In this document: positions 29,605-37,604 of the stretch, in pieces
How the letters are laid out: each line of letters opens with the position of its first letter
Position numbering within the stretch: position 1 is the first letter of the stretch
Assembly: GCF_009498035.1 (NCBI RefSeq)
Contig: NZ_CP034550.1
Coordinates: forward strand, 4,340,001-4,404,000
Direction: 5' to 3'
Length of the DNA stretch: 64,000 nucleotides
Source of the DNA: Saccharothrix syringae
GTDB lineage: Bacteria > Actinomycetota > Actinomycetes > Mycobacteriales > Pseudonocardiaceae
Translations under genes and position numbers: made by a program
Notes under the pieces: model-generated
Database searches by the model: none
Told to the model about the DNA's origin: nothing
The model's input: only the letters and a program-made list of their open reading frames with translations

Positions 29605-29728
29605 CGGCACGACCGGTCGTGGACGGCCGGGTTCGCGCACCGGGAGCGACCGCCGGAAGCTCGCGCGCCAGGACCACCGGCCGGACGGCCGAGGGCGCAC
29701 CGGGAACCAGCGCCGGAAGCTCGCGCAT
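29590..29728 (-). repeat. Triplicated start region of the second ABC gene
   Basis: On the minus strand a segment beginning GCGCGAGCTTCCGGCG occurs from 29728 and again 60 bp on. A third divergent form, GCGTGAGCTGCTGGCC, occurs 64 bp further and is the present start. The encoded peptides MRELPALVPGA, ARELPAVAPGA and MRELLAVASGA are clearly related. The first copy begins with an ATG overlapping the upstream stop (TGATG), but its frame runs into a stop before joining the gene. Confidence 0.7.
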
Positions 29729-31386
29729 CAGCTCAACACCGCCAGCCGGTAGTCCTCATCGGCCACCAGGTCCGCGTGCGCCCCGGAAGCGACCACGACC
29801 CCGTCGGCCAGGAACACCACCCGGTCCGCCGCCGCCGGCAGCGCGGGGCTGGTCGCCACCACGATCGTGGTGCTCCCGGCCCGCACCCGCCTGATCCCGG
29901 CGGCCAGCGACACCTCCGTCACCGCGTCCACCGCGGTCGTCGGGTCGTGCACGACCAGCACCGGGGGCGCGGCGGCCAGCGCGCGGGCCAGCGCGACCCG
30001 CTGCCGCTGCCCGCCGGACAGGGACCGGCCGCGCGCCGAGACCGCCGTGTCCAGCCCGTCGGGCAGGGCGCGTGCCACGTCGTCGATGCGCGCAGCGGCC
30101 ATCGCCTCCGCCACCAGCGGACCGCCGGCGGCCACGTTCTCGCGCACGGTGCCCTCGAACAGGTCCGCGTCGTGCGCGGCGACCAGCACCGCCGAGCGCC
30201 GCGCCGCCCCCTCCAGCCCGGCCAGCGGCACGCCGTCCAGGGTGACCGACCCGGCGACGGGGTCGACGTCGCGCGCCAGCACGGCCAGCAGCGACACCGC
30301 GTCGGCCGGGTCGCGGGCCACCACGCCCAGCAGCTCACCGGCCTCGGCGGTCAGCGAGACCCCGCGCAGCGTCCCGGACACCACGTCCACCAGCTCCACC
30401 CGACCGCGCACCGGGTCGGGCGGCGGGGCGGAGCCGGGCGGCACGGCGGGCGGCGCGGCCAGCACCTCGCCGATCCGGGCGGCCGAGGCGCGGCCCTGGG
30501 CGAGCAGCCCGGTGACCCAGGAGAAGACCGACAGCGGCCACAGCAGGAACTGCGCCAGCCCGACCGCGGCCACCAGCTGGCCGACGGTGATCGAGCCCGC
30601 GGCGGCCAGCCGGCCGCCGACCAGGGCGACGACCGCGAGGAAGGTGCCGGTCAGCGCGAGCACCGAGCCGTCCAGCCAGGCGCGCGACCGGGCGGCCCGG
30701 ATCGCGGCGGCCGTGGACGACCGGCTGGTGCGCCGGTAGCGGTGGGCGGCGGTGGCCTCGGCGCCGATGCCCTTGAGCGCCCGCAGCCCGGCGACCAGGT
30801 CGGCGGCGACGCCCGAGGCGAGCGCGGCCCGGTCCTGCTCGGCGTCGCTGCGCCGTTCGAGCGGTTTGCCGAGCAGGTGGGTCGCCAGCAGCAGCACCGG
30901 CGCGGCCACCAGCACGAGCAGGCCGAGCACGAGCGACACCCGCAGCAGCGCCACCGCGCCCACCAGCAGGCCCACCACCGCGGCGAACGCGGTCGGCAGC
31001 GCCAGGTTCACCTGGCCCACGCGCTGGGCGTCGCCGGTGGCGATGGCGGCCAGCTCGCCGGACAGCCTGCCGCCGACCCCGCCGTCGGCGGCCAGCACGC
31101 GGGTGGCCAGCCGGGTGCGCAGGTCGTGGGCCGCGCGGTGCGAGGCGGCTTCGCTGAACCGCAGGCAGAGCCGGAAGCTCAGGGACAGCACGAGGAACAC
31201 GGCGGCCAGCACGCCGATCCACAGCGCGAGCCGCCCGCCCGCGCCGGTGCGCACGGCCTCGTCGACCACCACGCCGATGATCAGCGGGACGGCGGCCTCG
31301 CCCGCCTGGTAGGCCGCACCCAGCAGCGAAGCGGCGATCACCGACCTCCGTTGACCGGTCACGGCCTCTTCGAGGATGGTTTTCAC
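29728..31386 (-). CDS. ABC exporter half-transporter (degenerate Walker A partner), siderophore locus
   Basis: 552 residues from GTG 31386 (GGAAGG upstream; GTG 31398 is an alternative). Six membrane helices (about 10-290) precede a nucleotide-binding domain whose P-loop is lost (GVVARDPADAVSLLAV in place of GxxGxGKS). The signature LSGGQRQRVALARAL is perfect (near 453), and Walker B ends HDP rather than DE. It therefore supplies only the signature half of a composite ATP site with its downstream partner. An iron box at 31412-31430 lies just upstream, so expression should rise under iron limitation. Confidence 0.87.
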   Translation of the reverse strand: MKTILEEAVTGQRRSVIAASLLGAAYQAGEAAVPLIIGVVVDEAVRTGAGGRLALWIGVLAAVFLVLSLSFRLCLRFSEAASHRAAHDLRTRLATRVLAADGGVGGRLSGELAAIATGDAQRVGQVNLALPTAFAAVVGLLVGAVALLRVSLVLGLLVLVAAPVLLLATHLLGKPLERRSDAEQDRAALASGVAADLVAGLRALKGIGAEATAAHRYRRTSRSSTAAAIRAARSRAWLDGSVLALTGTFLAVVALVGGRLAAAGSITVGQLVAAVGLAQFLLWPLSVFSWVTGLLAQGRASAARIGEVLAAPPAVPPGSAPPPDPVRGRVELVDVVSGTLRGVSLTAEAGELLGVVARDPADAVSLLAVLARDVDPVAGSVTLDGVPLAGLEGAARRSAVLVAAHDADLFEGTVRENVAAGGPLVAEAMAAARIDDVARALPDGLDTAVSARGRSLSGGQRQRVALARALAAAPPVLVVHDPTTAVDAVTEVSLAAGIRRVRAGSTTIVVATSPALPAAADRVVFLADGVVVASGAHADLVADEDYRLAVLS

Positions 31387-31411
31387 CCCTGCGCCCACCT
31401 TCCGCTATTTC

Positions 31412-31430
31412 TCAGGTGAGGCTAGCCTAA
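31412..31430. promoter_or_regulatory. DtxR/IdeR iron box for the ABC exporter
   Basis: TCAGGTGAGGCTAGCCTAA fits the 19-bp palindromic iron-box consensus (TTAGGTTAGGCTAACCTAA) with few mismatches. It lies 26 bp upstream of the GTG at 31386. Confidence 0.8.
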
Positions 31431-31469
31431 CGAGCGAAGAGGTCTGGATCACTCCCGCCGCGCGCGAAC

Positions 31470-31488
31470 TTAGGTTAGGGTAACCAAA
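31470..31488. promoter_or_regulatory. DtxR/IdeR iron box for the N-hydroxylase operon
   Basis: TTAGGTTAGGGTAACCAAA is a near-consensus iron box 38 bp upstream of the ATG at 31526. With the box at 31412 it forms a back-to-back pair, one for each transcription direction, in a 139-bp divergent region. Confidence 0.85.
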
Positions 31489-31525
31489 GTTCGATCATCC
31501 CTGTTGTCGCACCGATGGGACAGCC

Positions 31526-32854
31526 ATGCCACAACCACCGGTCTTCGACCTCCTCGGCGTCGGCTTCGGGCCCTCCAACCTGGCCCTCGCGATCGCCGTC
31601 ACCGAGCACAACGCGTCCGCTGGGGTCGGAGACGTGGTGACCGCCCACTTCCTGGAACGGCAGCCCCGGTTCGGCTGGCACCGCGGGATGCTCCTGGACG
31701 ACGCGACCATGCAGGTGTCGTTCCTCAAGGACCTGGTGACGCTGCGCAACCCCAGCAGCAGCTTCTCCTTCCTCAACTACCTGCACGGCAAGGGCAGGCT
31801 GGTCGACTTCATCAACCACAAGAACCTCTTCCCGCTGCGCGTGGAGTTCCACGACTACTTCGAGTGGGCCGCCGGCCGGGTGGACGACCTGGTGTCCTAC
31901 GGCCACGACGTGGTGGCCGTGCGACCGGTGACCGAGGGCGGCGTGGTGACGCACTTCGACGTCACCTCCCGCACCGCCACCGGCGAGGTGGAGGTGCGCC
32001 GGGCCCGCAACCTGGTGCTGGCCACCGGCCTGCGGCCCGCGCTGCCCGACGGCGTGCTGCCCTCCGACCGGGTGTGGCACACCCGCGACTTCCTGCACCG
32101 GGTGGAGTCGCTGGTCGACCCCAAGCGCCTGGTGGTCGTCGGCGCCGGGCAGAGCGGCGCGGAGGTCACCGCCCACCTGCACGAGCGGTTCCCCGGCGCC
32201 GAGGTGTGCGCGGTGTTCGCCCGCTACGGCTACAGCCCGGCCGACGACAGCTCGTTCGCCAACCGGATCTTCGACCCCGCCGCGGTCGACGACTACTTCG
32301 CCGCGCCCGAGCCGGTCAAGCGGATGCTGATGGACTACCACGCCAACACCAACTACGCGGTGGTCGACAACGACCTGATCGCCGAGCTGTACCGGCGCGT
32401 GTACCGGGAGAAGGTGCTCGGCGCGCCGCGGCTGCGGCTGTTCAACCTGTCCCGCGTCGCCGAGCTGCACGACGACGAGCCGGGCCTGCGGGTCACCGTG
32501 GAGTCGCTGTCCAGCGGGCAGCGGGAGGTGCTGGAGGCCGACGCGGTCGTCTACGCCACCGGCTACCGCGAGGCCGACCCGACCGCGCTGCTGGGCGAGC
32601 TGGCCGACCGCTGCGACCGGGACGAGGCGGGCCGGCCGGTCGTGGACCGCGACTACCGCATGCGGACCGACCCGGCCGTGTCCGCCGGCCTGTACCTCCA
32701 GGGCGGCACCGAGCACACCCACGGCATCTCGTCGTCGCTGCTGTCCAACACCTCGGTGCGGGTGGGGGAGATCCTCCGGTCCGTGCTCGACCACCGACCC
32801 GCGGTCGTCCCCGCGCACCCCGAGTTCGCGATCAGCCTGCCCGGCCTGGGCTGA
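31526..32854 (+). CDS. L-ornithine N5- / L-lysine N6-monooxygenase
   Basis: 442 residues from ATG 31526. It has the flavin-dependent N-hydroxylase layout: FAD motif [12 protein letters not shown] (11-22), the [15 protein letters not shown] substrate/FAD segment, NADPH motif GAGQSGAE (near 208), and ATGYR plus [11 protein letters not shown] near the end. The overall pattern resembles ornithine hydroxylases (PvdA/CchB-like) a little more than IucD. The product, an N-hydroxy amino acid, is the hydroxamate building block of siderophores. It is iron-box controlled and followed by an mbtH gene. Confidence 0.9.
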   Translation: MPQPPVFDLLGVGFGPSNLALAIAVTEHNASAGVGDVVTAHFLERQPRFGWHRGMLLDDATMQVSFLKDLVTLRNPSSSFSFLNYLHGKGRLVDFINHKNLFPLRVEFHDYFEWAAGRVDDLVSYGHDVVAVRPVTEGGVVTHFDVTSRTATGEVEVRRARNLVLATGLRPALPDGVLPSDRVWHTRDFLHRVESLVDPKRLVVVGAGQSGAEVTAHLHERFPGAEVCAVFARYGYSPADDSSFANRIFDPAAVDDYFAAPEPVKRMLMDYHANTNYAVVDNDLIAELYRRVYREKVLGAPRLRLFNLSRVAELHDDEPGLRVTVESLSSGQREVLEADAVVYATGYREADPTALLGELADRCDRDEAGRPVVDRDYRMRTDPAVSAGLYLQGGTEHTHGISSSLLSNTSVRVGEILRSVLDHRPAVVPAHPEFAISLPGLG

Positions 32855-32931
32855 ACCGCCCGCGGTGGAGTGAACGCAGCAGACCGACCGCAGTGGACCG
32901 AACCGCCCGACCCCGACCGGAGGACCCGACC

Positions 32932-33129
32932 GTGACCAACCCCTTCGACGACCCCGAGGGCAGCTTCCACGTCCTGGTCAACGACGAGGAGCAGCACTCG
33001 CTGTGGCCGTCGTTCGCCGAGGTCCCGGCCGGCTGGACCAGCCGGTTCGGCCCGGACACCCGCGAGGCGTGCCTGGCCTACGTGGAGGAGCACTGGACCG
33101 ACCTGAGGCCGCTCGGCCTGCGCGGCTGA
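32932..33129 (+). CDS. MbtH-like protein
   Basis: 65 residues from GTG 32932 with GGAGG 8 nt upstream. The family pattern is complete: [30 protein letters not shown] and [14 protein letters not shown]. MbtH proteins bind and activate NRPS adenylation domains. No adenylation domain is in this locus, so it must serve an NRPS elsewhere, perhaps the siderophore assembly line or the cluster at 54-64 kb. It lies 77 bp after the hydroxylase gene and is probably co-transcribed. Confidence 0.93.
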   Translation: MTNPFDDPEGSFHVLVNDEEQHSLWPSFAEVPAGWTSRFGPDTREACLAYVEEHWTDLRPLGLRG

Positions 33130-33141
33130 GCGGGGCGCGCG

Positions 33142-33957
33142 TCACGCCCGCGAGACGGTGGGACCCGCGGGCGGGGGTGCTGCGGGCCCGGATCCTGCGG
33201 GCGCGGGTGCCGCGGGCGTGGGGCGCAGCACCAGGAGCACGAAGCCCAGCACGCCGCGGTAGCCGCCGAGCCAGGTCTCGCGGTGTGCCGCCGCCCTGCG
33301 CAGGGCCTGGTCGCGGTCCGGGTGCCCGGGGTGGTCCAGCGCCCACCGGTTCAGCGAACCGACCCAGGACCACTCGTACTCGTCCCACTCCGCCAGGGTG
33401 CTGACGTGCCCGTGCACCGGCGTCCACCCGTCGTCGACCACGTGCGACACCGTGGTGGGCAGGTCGGCGTAGCGCTGCGGCCCGCTCTCCATCTCCGCCC
33501 GGACGGCCGGGTCGGGCTCGCGCTCCCAGAAGCAGTCGCCCAGCACGAGCACGCCGTCCTCGGCGAGGTGGCGCCGGGCGGCGGCGAGCGTGGGCGCCAG
33601 GCCGCCGAAGGCGTAGGCCGCGCCGATGCTGAGCACCACGTCGGCCGGCCGCGGCGACTCGTACGCCGCCACGTCCTGCCGGCGCAGCTCCAGCCGGTCC
33701 GCCACACCCGCCCGCGCGGCCAGTTCCCGGGTGCGGTCGAACCCCTCGTCGGAGACGTCCACGCCCACGGCCGTGACACCGGGGTTGGCCTCCAGCGCGC
33801 GCAGCAGCCACGCGCCCTCGCCGCAGCCCAGGTCCAGCACGTGCGCGTCCGGGCGGCGGATCGCGTGGTGCAGCAGCCGTTGCGCGGTGCCCTCGCCGAC
33901 CGGCGCGGCTATCGGGTGGTCGGCGTGCGCCAGGGCGCTGAGTTGGATTCGTTCCAC
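33142..33957 (-). CDS. SAM-dependent class I methyltransferase
   Basis: 271 residues from GTG 33957. The SAM-binding motif VLDLGCGEGAWLL is near residue 42, followed by GVDVSDEG and LSIGAAYAFGG. The C-terminal 25 residues are a Pro/Ala-rich tail from a GC-rich repeat and may not be functional. It converges with mbtH (12-bp gap). The substrate is unknown; small-molecule methylation is likeliest from the domain type. Confidence 0.85.
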   Translation of the reverse strand: MERIQLSALAHADHPIAAPVGEGTAQRLLHHAIRRPDAHVLDLGCGEGAWLLRALEANPGVTAVGVDVSDEGFDRTRELAARAGVADRLELRRQDVAAYESPRPADVVLSIGAAYAFGGLAPTLAAARRHLAEDGVLVLGDCFWEREPDPAVRAEMESGPQRYADLPTTVSHVVDDGWTPVHGHVSTLAEWDEYEWSWVGSLNRWALDHPGHPDRDQALRRAAAHRETWLGGYRGVLGFVLLVLRPTPAAPAPAGSGPAAPPPAGPTVSRA

Positions 33958-34129
33958 GGTCGACTGCTACCACGGTTCGGCCGGGTTGGATAACCGATCG
34001 ACCCGCCGGCGGGCGGCCACTACCTTCCGCCCCTGCACGACGCCCGGTACGGCTGGTCCCGCGACGACGACTTCCTCCGCTCGGCGGGCGACTCGGCGAG
34101 TTCCTGGTCGTCGCGCACCGGAACCGCCC

Positions 34130-34145
34130 CTGAAGCGACCTTCAG
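34130..34145. promoter_or_regulatory. Inverted repeat CTGAAG-N4-CTTCAG upstream of the kinase remnant
   Basis: CTGAAG (34130-34135), CGAC and CTTCAG (34140-34145) form a perfect 6-bp inverted repeat 32 bp before ATG 34178. The identical arms with another spacer recur at the same distance before the intact paralogue (37556-37571). A shared regulator-binding site is the simplest reading. Confidence 0.65.
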
Positions 34146-34177
34146 GATCCGCCGCGCCGACCGTGCGCAGTGCGGCC

Positions 34178-35037
34178 ATGCTGGAACACCGGTCACGTTC
34201 GCCGCGGAGGCAGGTCACGCTGATCGCCGCCGTGCCGGTGACCGCGGTGGCGGTGCTCGCCGCGGTGTTCCTGGAAAACCAGGGCACGAGGCTGGAGGCC
34301 GCGCCGCTGCGGGAGACGATCATGCGCGTCACCGCGCACGTCGAACCGGGCGGTGCGACCGGGGCGCACGTGCCGGACCCGGTGCGCCGGCGGCACTGCG
34401 TCAACGAGGCCAGCCGCGTCGAGTCGGGTCTCCTCAGGACCGAGGACCTCGTCCTGGGCCCGGAGGAGGTGATCCGCCTCGGCGCCGCGTACCACTCCGT
34501 CTCGTACGTGCCCGAGTTGTCGCTGTGGCCCTTCACCGACCCCTACGGCATCCGGCACACCCGCGTGTTCGCCTCGGACGGGGAGCTCGGCCCGCTGCCG
34601 ATGCCGCAGGAGAGCAGGAGGGTCGACCCGAAGGCCCTCGACGAGGTGGTCGTGAGCGCCGGCGACAACGCGGCGGAGGTGCGGAACCGGCTCGCCCAGG
34701 CACAGCGGTCCCTCAACCAGCGGGTGCTGCTGCTGATCGGGTTGTTCGCGGTGGTGGTGTGGGTGGCGACGGGGCGGGTGTTGCGCCCGGTGGAGGCGAT
34801 CCGCCGCGAGATGGCCGACATCACCGAGCACGACCTGTCCCGGCGTGTTCCGGTGCCCCGCACGCGCAATGAAATCGCGGAGCTGGCGGGCACGGTCAAC
34901 GCGACCCTGGACCGGTTGGAAACGGCGCTGCTGGGCAACCTGCTCGACAACGCCCGCACCCGGGACACCGGCGGCACCCTCCGCGCCACCCCGGACGGCC
35001 CCGGCGCGCGACTGGTCGCGACCCTCCCCCTGGCCCC
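34178..35037 (+). pseudogene. Sensor histidine kinase remnant without catalytic core
   Basis: From ATG 34178 the frame encodes a membrane helix, an extracytoplasmic sensor region (~150 residues), a second helix and a full HAMP domain (VATGRVLRPVEAIRREMADI). It then jumps from DRLETA to LGNLLDNA, RTRDTGGT, TLRA and ARLVATLPLAP, short islands matching the catalytic half of the paralogue at 37605-39002. The phospho-accepting His box and most of the ATPase domain are missing. Two junctions coincide with short direct repeats (GAC[A/G]ACGCC and GCGGCACC in the intact gene). The stop codon is also lost; the frame stays open to 35338 into the next gene. All deletions keep the frame, so a membrane protein could still be made. 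Confidence 0.85.
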
Positions 35038-35120
35038 GCAGGACCGGGCACAACCGATCCACAACAGGCACCCCCTACCAATGTCCGCGCAAGGTGAGCA
35101 GACCGAGGGGGACAGGACCG

Positions 35121-35870
35121 ATGATGCGTTGGGCAGTGGTGGGGACCGTGTCGGCCGCGGTGGCGCTGGGGGTCGCGCCCGCGGCCGTGGCCGGCGGTGC
35201 GTGCGAGGTGGGGATCGCCGACACGAAGGTCTACGAGGGGACCAAGGAGGGCGCCAAGGTCAAGATGGTGTTCACGGTGACCGCGACGCCGGGCTGCACC
35301 GGCGCGGTCGGGTTCCGGACCGTCGACGCGGGCGGTGAGGGCTGGGCGAGCACCCCGGCGGACTACGAGGCCGTCGACACCGTGCTCCAGGTCGTCGACG
35401 GGAAGGCCGAGCAGGCGCAGGTGTGGGTGGTGCCGGACCAGGCGACCGAACCGGACGAGAAGGTGCAGGTCCAGCTGCACGACGGGAAGGGGCTGACCGT
35501 CGCCCGCCCGGACGCCGTCGGCACGATCCTCGACGACGAGGGCCTGGTCCTCGAACCGCACGGCGGGAGGATCTACTGGGACGTCGACCGGCAGTACGTC
35601 GAGGTGCCCGCGGGGATCAACGCGATCGCCCGGGTCCCGATCACCGCCCGCTTCCGCACCGCGGACGGCACGGCCGTGGGCGGGACGCACTACGTGCCCG
35701 TGCCGGACGGCGTGATCACCTTCGCGGAGGGGGCGGACGGCGCGGTCGTCCGGGTCCCGCTGCTGCCGGGGGCCGCGGCGGACCCGGGCGCGTACTTCGT
35801 CGTCGAGGTGTTCGACCCCTCGGCGGGCACCGTCGGCACGCCCCGGGTGGTCGTGCCGGTGACGCCCTGA
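35121..35870 (+). CDS. Secreted Calx-beta domain protein
   Basis: 249 residues from ATG 35121 (GAGGGG upstream). A signal peptide ends at AVAGG (residue ~25). Two beta-sandwich repeats of the Calx-beta type follow: the first ends with DEKVQVQLHDGKG and GTILDDEG, the second has FRTADGTAVGGTHYVPV and ITFAEGADGAVVRVPL. Such domains bind calcium or mediate adhesion in larger surface proteins; a stand-alone secreted form has unknown function. It overlaps the run-on frame of the kinase remnant. Confidence 0.87.
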   Translation: MMRWAVVGTVSAAVALGVAPAAVAGGACEVGIADTKVYEGTKEGAKVKMVFTVTATPGCTGAVGFRTVDAGGEGWASTPADYEAVDTVLQVVDGKAEQAQVWVVPDQATEPDEKVQVQLHDGKGLTVARPDAVGTILDDEGLVLEPHGGRIYWDVDRQYVEVPAGINAIARVPITARFRTADGTAVGGTHYVPVPDGVITFAEGADGAVVRVPLLPGAAADPGAYFVVEVFDPSAGTVGTPRVVVPVTP

Positions 35871-35901
35871 ACGGGAAGCCGGAAAGAAGTTCCGCCGGCG
35901 A

Positions 35902-35928
35902 TGTCGAGAACCCCGGTGCGGCTCCGTC
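35902..35928 (+). promoter_or_regulatory. ECF42-type promoter
   Basis: TGTCGA (35902-35907) and CGTC (35925-35928) with a 17-bp spacer match the published ECF42 consensus (TGTCGA at -35 and CGA/TC-type -10). It sits 55 bp before the DGPF gene and about 470 bp before the sigma gene itself, so it should drive both and make the system autoregulatory. Confidence 0.7.
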
Positions 35929-35982
35929 CCCGTGGTGAACGCGACCACAATGGGCCGCGCACCGGCACCGAGGAGAACCACG

Positions 35983-36390
35983 ATGGCCAAGTACCTGCTG
36001 CTCAAGCACTACCGCGGCGCCCCGGCGGCGGTCAACGACGTGCCCATGGAGCAGTGGACGCCCGAGGAGGTCTCGGCCCACGTGCGGTACATGCGCGAGT
36101 TCGCGGCCAGGCTGGAGGCGACCGGCGAGTTCGTCGACGGCCAGGCGCTCGCCCCGGAGGGCACGTTCGTCCGGTACGACGGCGAGGGGCGGCCGCCGGT
36201 GACCGACGGGCCGTTCGCCGAGACCAAGGACCTCATCGCCGGCTGGATGGTGATCGACGTCGACAGCTACGAGCGCGCCGTCGAGCTGGCCGGTGAGCTG
36301 TCGGCCGCGCCGGGCGCGGGCGGGAAGCCGATCCACGAGTGGCTGGAGCTGCGCCCGTTCTACGCCGCGCCGCCCACCATCACGGAGTGA
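35983..36390 (+). CDS. YCII/DGPF-family protein
   Basis: 135 residues from ATG 35983 with GAGGAG upstream. It starts MAKYLLLKHYRG and contains the family motif TDGPFAETKDLIAGW. DGPF proteins are small ferredoxin-fold proteins found next to ECF42 sigma factors and are their known regulatory targets; their biochemical role is not settled. Its stop lies 8 bp before the sigma gene's ATG (or overlaps GTG 36387). Confidence 0.92.
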   Translation: MAKYLLLKHYRGAPAAVNDVPMEQWTPEEVSAHVRYMREFAARLEATGEFVDGQALAPEGTFVRYDGEGRPPVTDGPFAETKDLIAGWMVIDVDSYERAVELAGELSAAPGAGGKPIHEWLELRPFYAAPPTITE

Positions 36391-36398
36391 CGACCCGA

Positions 36399-37544
36399 AT
36401 GGACGAGGCCCTGGTCCGGAGCCTCACGCCGAGCGTGCTCGGCATCCTCGTCCGCCGCGGAGCCGACTTCGCGGCGGCCGAGGACGCCGTGCAGGACGCG
36501 CTGGTCGAGGCGGTCCGCACCTGGCCCGCCGACCCGCCGCGCGACCCGAAGGGCTGGCTGGTCGCGGTGGCCTGGCGCCGGTTCCTCGACGCGACCCGGG
36601 CGGACACCGCCCGCCGCAGGCGCGAGGACTCCCTCGACGGGGAACCGGCGCCCGGTCCCGCGCCCGGCGTGGACGACACGCTCCAGCTCTACTTCCTGTG
36701 CGCCCACCCGTCGCTGACGCCGTCGTCCGCGGTCGCGCTCACCCTGCGCGCCGTCGGCGGGCTGACCACCGGCCAGATCGCCCGGGCCTACCTGGTGCCC
36801 GAGGCGACCATGGCGCAGCGCATCAGCCGGGCCAAGCGCACCGTCTCCGGCGTGCGGTTCGACCGGCCCGGGGACGTCGCCACCGTGCTGCGCGTCCTCT
36901 ACCTGGTGTTCAACGAGGGCTACTCCGGCGACGTCGACCTGGCCGCCGAGGCCATCCGGCTCACCCGGCAGCTCGCGGCCGCGATCGACCACCCGGAGCC
37001 CGCGGGGCTGCTCGCCCTCATGCTGCTCCACCACGCCCGGCGCGCGGCCCGGACCGCCCCCGACGGCAGCCTGGTGCCGCTGGCCGAGCAGGACCGCGGC
37101 CGGTGGGACACCGGGGCCATCGCCGAGGGCGTCGCGATCCTCCAGGCGGCCCTGGCCCGCGACCGGCTCGGCGAGTTCCAGGCCCAGGCCGCCATCGCGG
37201 CGCTCCACGCCGACGCGCCCACCGCCGAGGAGACCGACTGGGTGCAGGTCGTCGAGTGGTACGACGAGCTGGTGCGCCTGACCGGCAGCCCGGTCGTCCG
37301 GCTCAACCGCGCGGTGGCCGTGGGGGAGGCCGACGGCCCGCGCGCCGGCCTGGCCGCGCTCGCGGCGCTGGACGACTCGCTGCCCCGGTACGCCGCGGTG
37401 GCGGCGCACCTCCACGAACGCGACGGTGACCTGGCGACGGCGGCACGGCTGTACGTCGAGGCGGCCCACAAGGCGCCCAACCTGGCCGAGCGCGCCCACC
37501 TGACGCGCCAGGCGGCGCGGCTCAACGGGCGCTCGGGGAGGTGA
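36399..37544 (+). CDS. ECF42-group sigma factor with C-terminal TPR-like domain
   Basis: 381 residues from ATG 36399; GTG 36387 (GTGA overlap with the DGPF stop) is an alternative. Sigma2 (FAAAEDAVQDALVEAVRTW and the WLVAVAWRRFLDA segment) and sigma4 (LTTGQIARAYLVPEATMAQRISRAK split over two helices) are followed by a ~200-residue helical extension with VLRVLYLVFNEGYS, RLTRQL and LNRAVAV motifs typical of ECF42. These factors have no anti-sigma; the extension is thought to control activity. Pairing with a DGPF gene and an ECF42 promoter confirms the group. Confidence 0.93.
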   Translation: MDEALVRSLTPSVLGILVRRGADFAAAEDAVQDALVEAVRTWPADPPRDPKGWLVAVAWRRFLDATRADTARRRREDSLDGEPAPGPAPGVDDTLQLYFLCAHPSLTPSSAVALTLRAVGGLTTGQIARAYLVPEATMAQRISRAKRTVSGVRFDRPGDVATVLRVLYLVFNEGYSGDVDLAAEAIRLTRQLAAAIDHPEPAGLLALMLLHHARRAARTAPDGSLVPLAEQDRGRWDTGAIAEGVAILQAALARDRLGEFQAQAAIAALHADAPTAEETDWVQVVEWYDELVRLTGSPVVRLNRAVAVGEADGPRAGLAALAALDDSLPRYAAVAAHLHERDGDLATAARLYVEAAHKAPNLAERAHLTRQAARLNGRSGR

Positions 37545-37555
37545 CGCGAACCGGG

Positions 37556-37571
37556 CTGAAGCGCTCTTCAG
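37556..37571. promoter_or_regulatory. Inverted repeat CTGAAG-N4-CTTCAG upstream of the intact kinase
   Basis: CTGAAG (37556-37561), CGCT and CTTCAG (37566-37571) form a perfect inverted repeat 33 bp before ATG 37605. It corresponds in sequence and position to the element at 34130-34145. GCATAGTG at about 37591-37598 may be the -10 of a short-leader promoter. Confidence 0.65.
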
Positions 37572-37604
37572 GGTTTCCCGCGCCGCTGCTGCATAGTGGG
37601 CCCC

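Noticed and set aside
34000..34133. Gene remnant ending in EFLVVAHRNRP before a stop at 34131-34133
   Set aside because: The tail looks protein-like and an adjacent frame also does, but no family could be recognised and there is no start, so it is not annotated.
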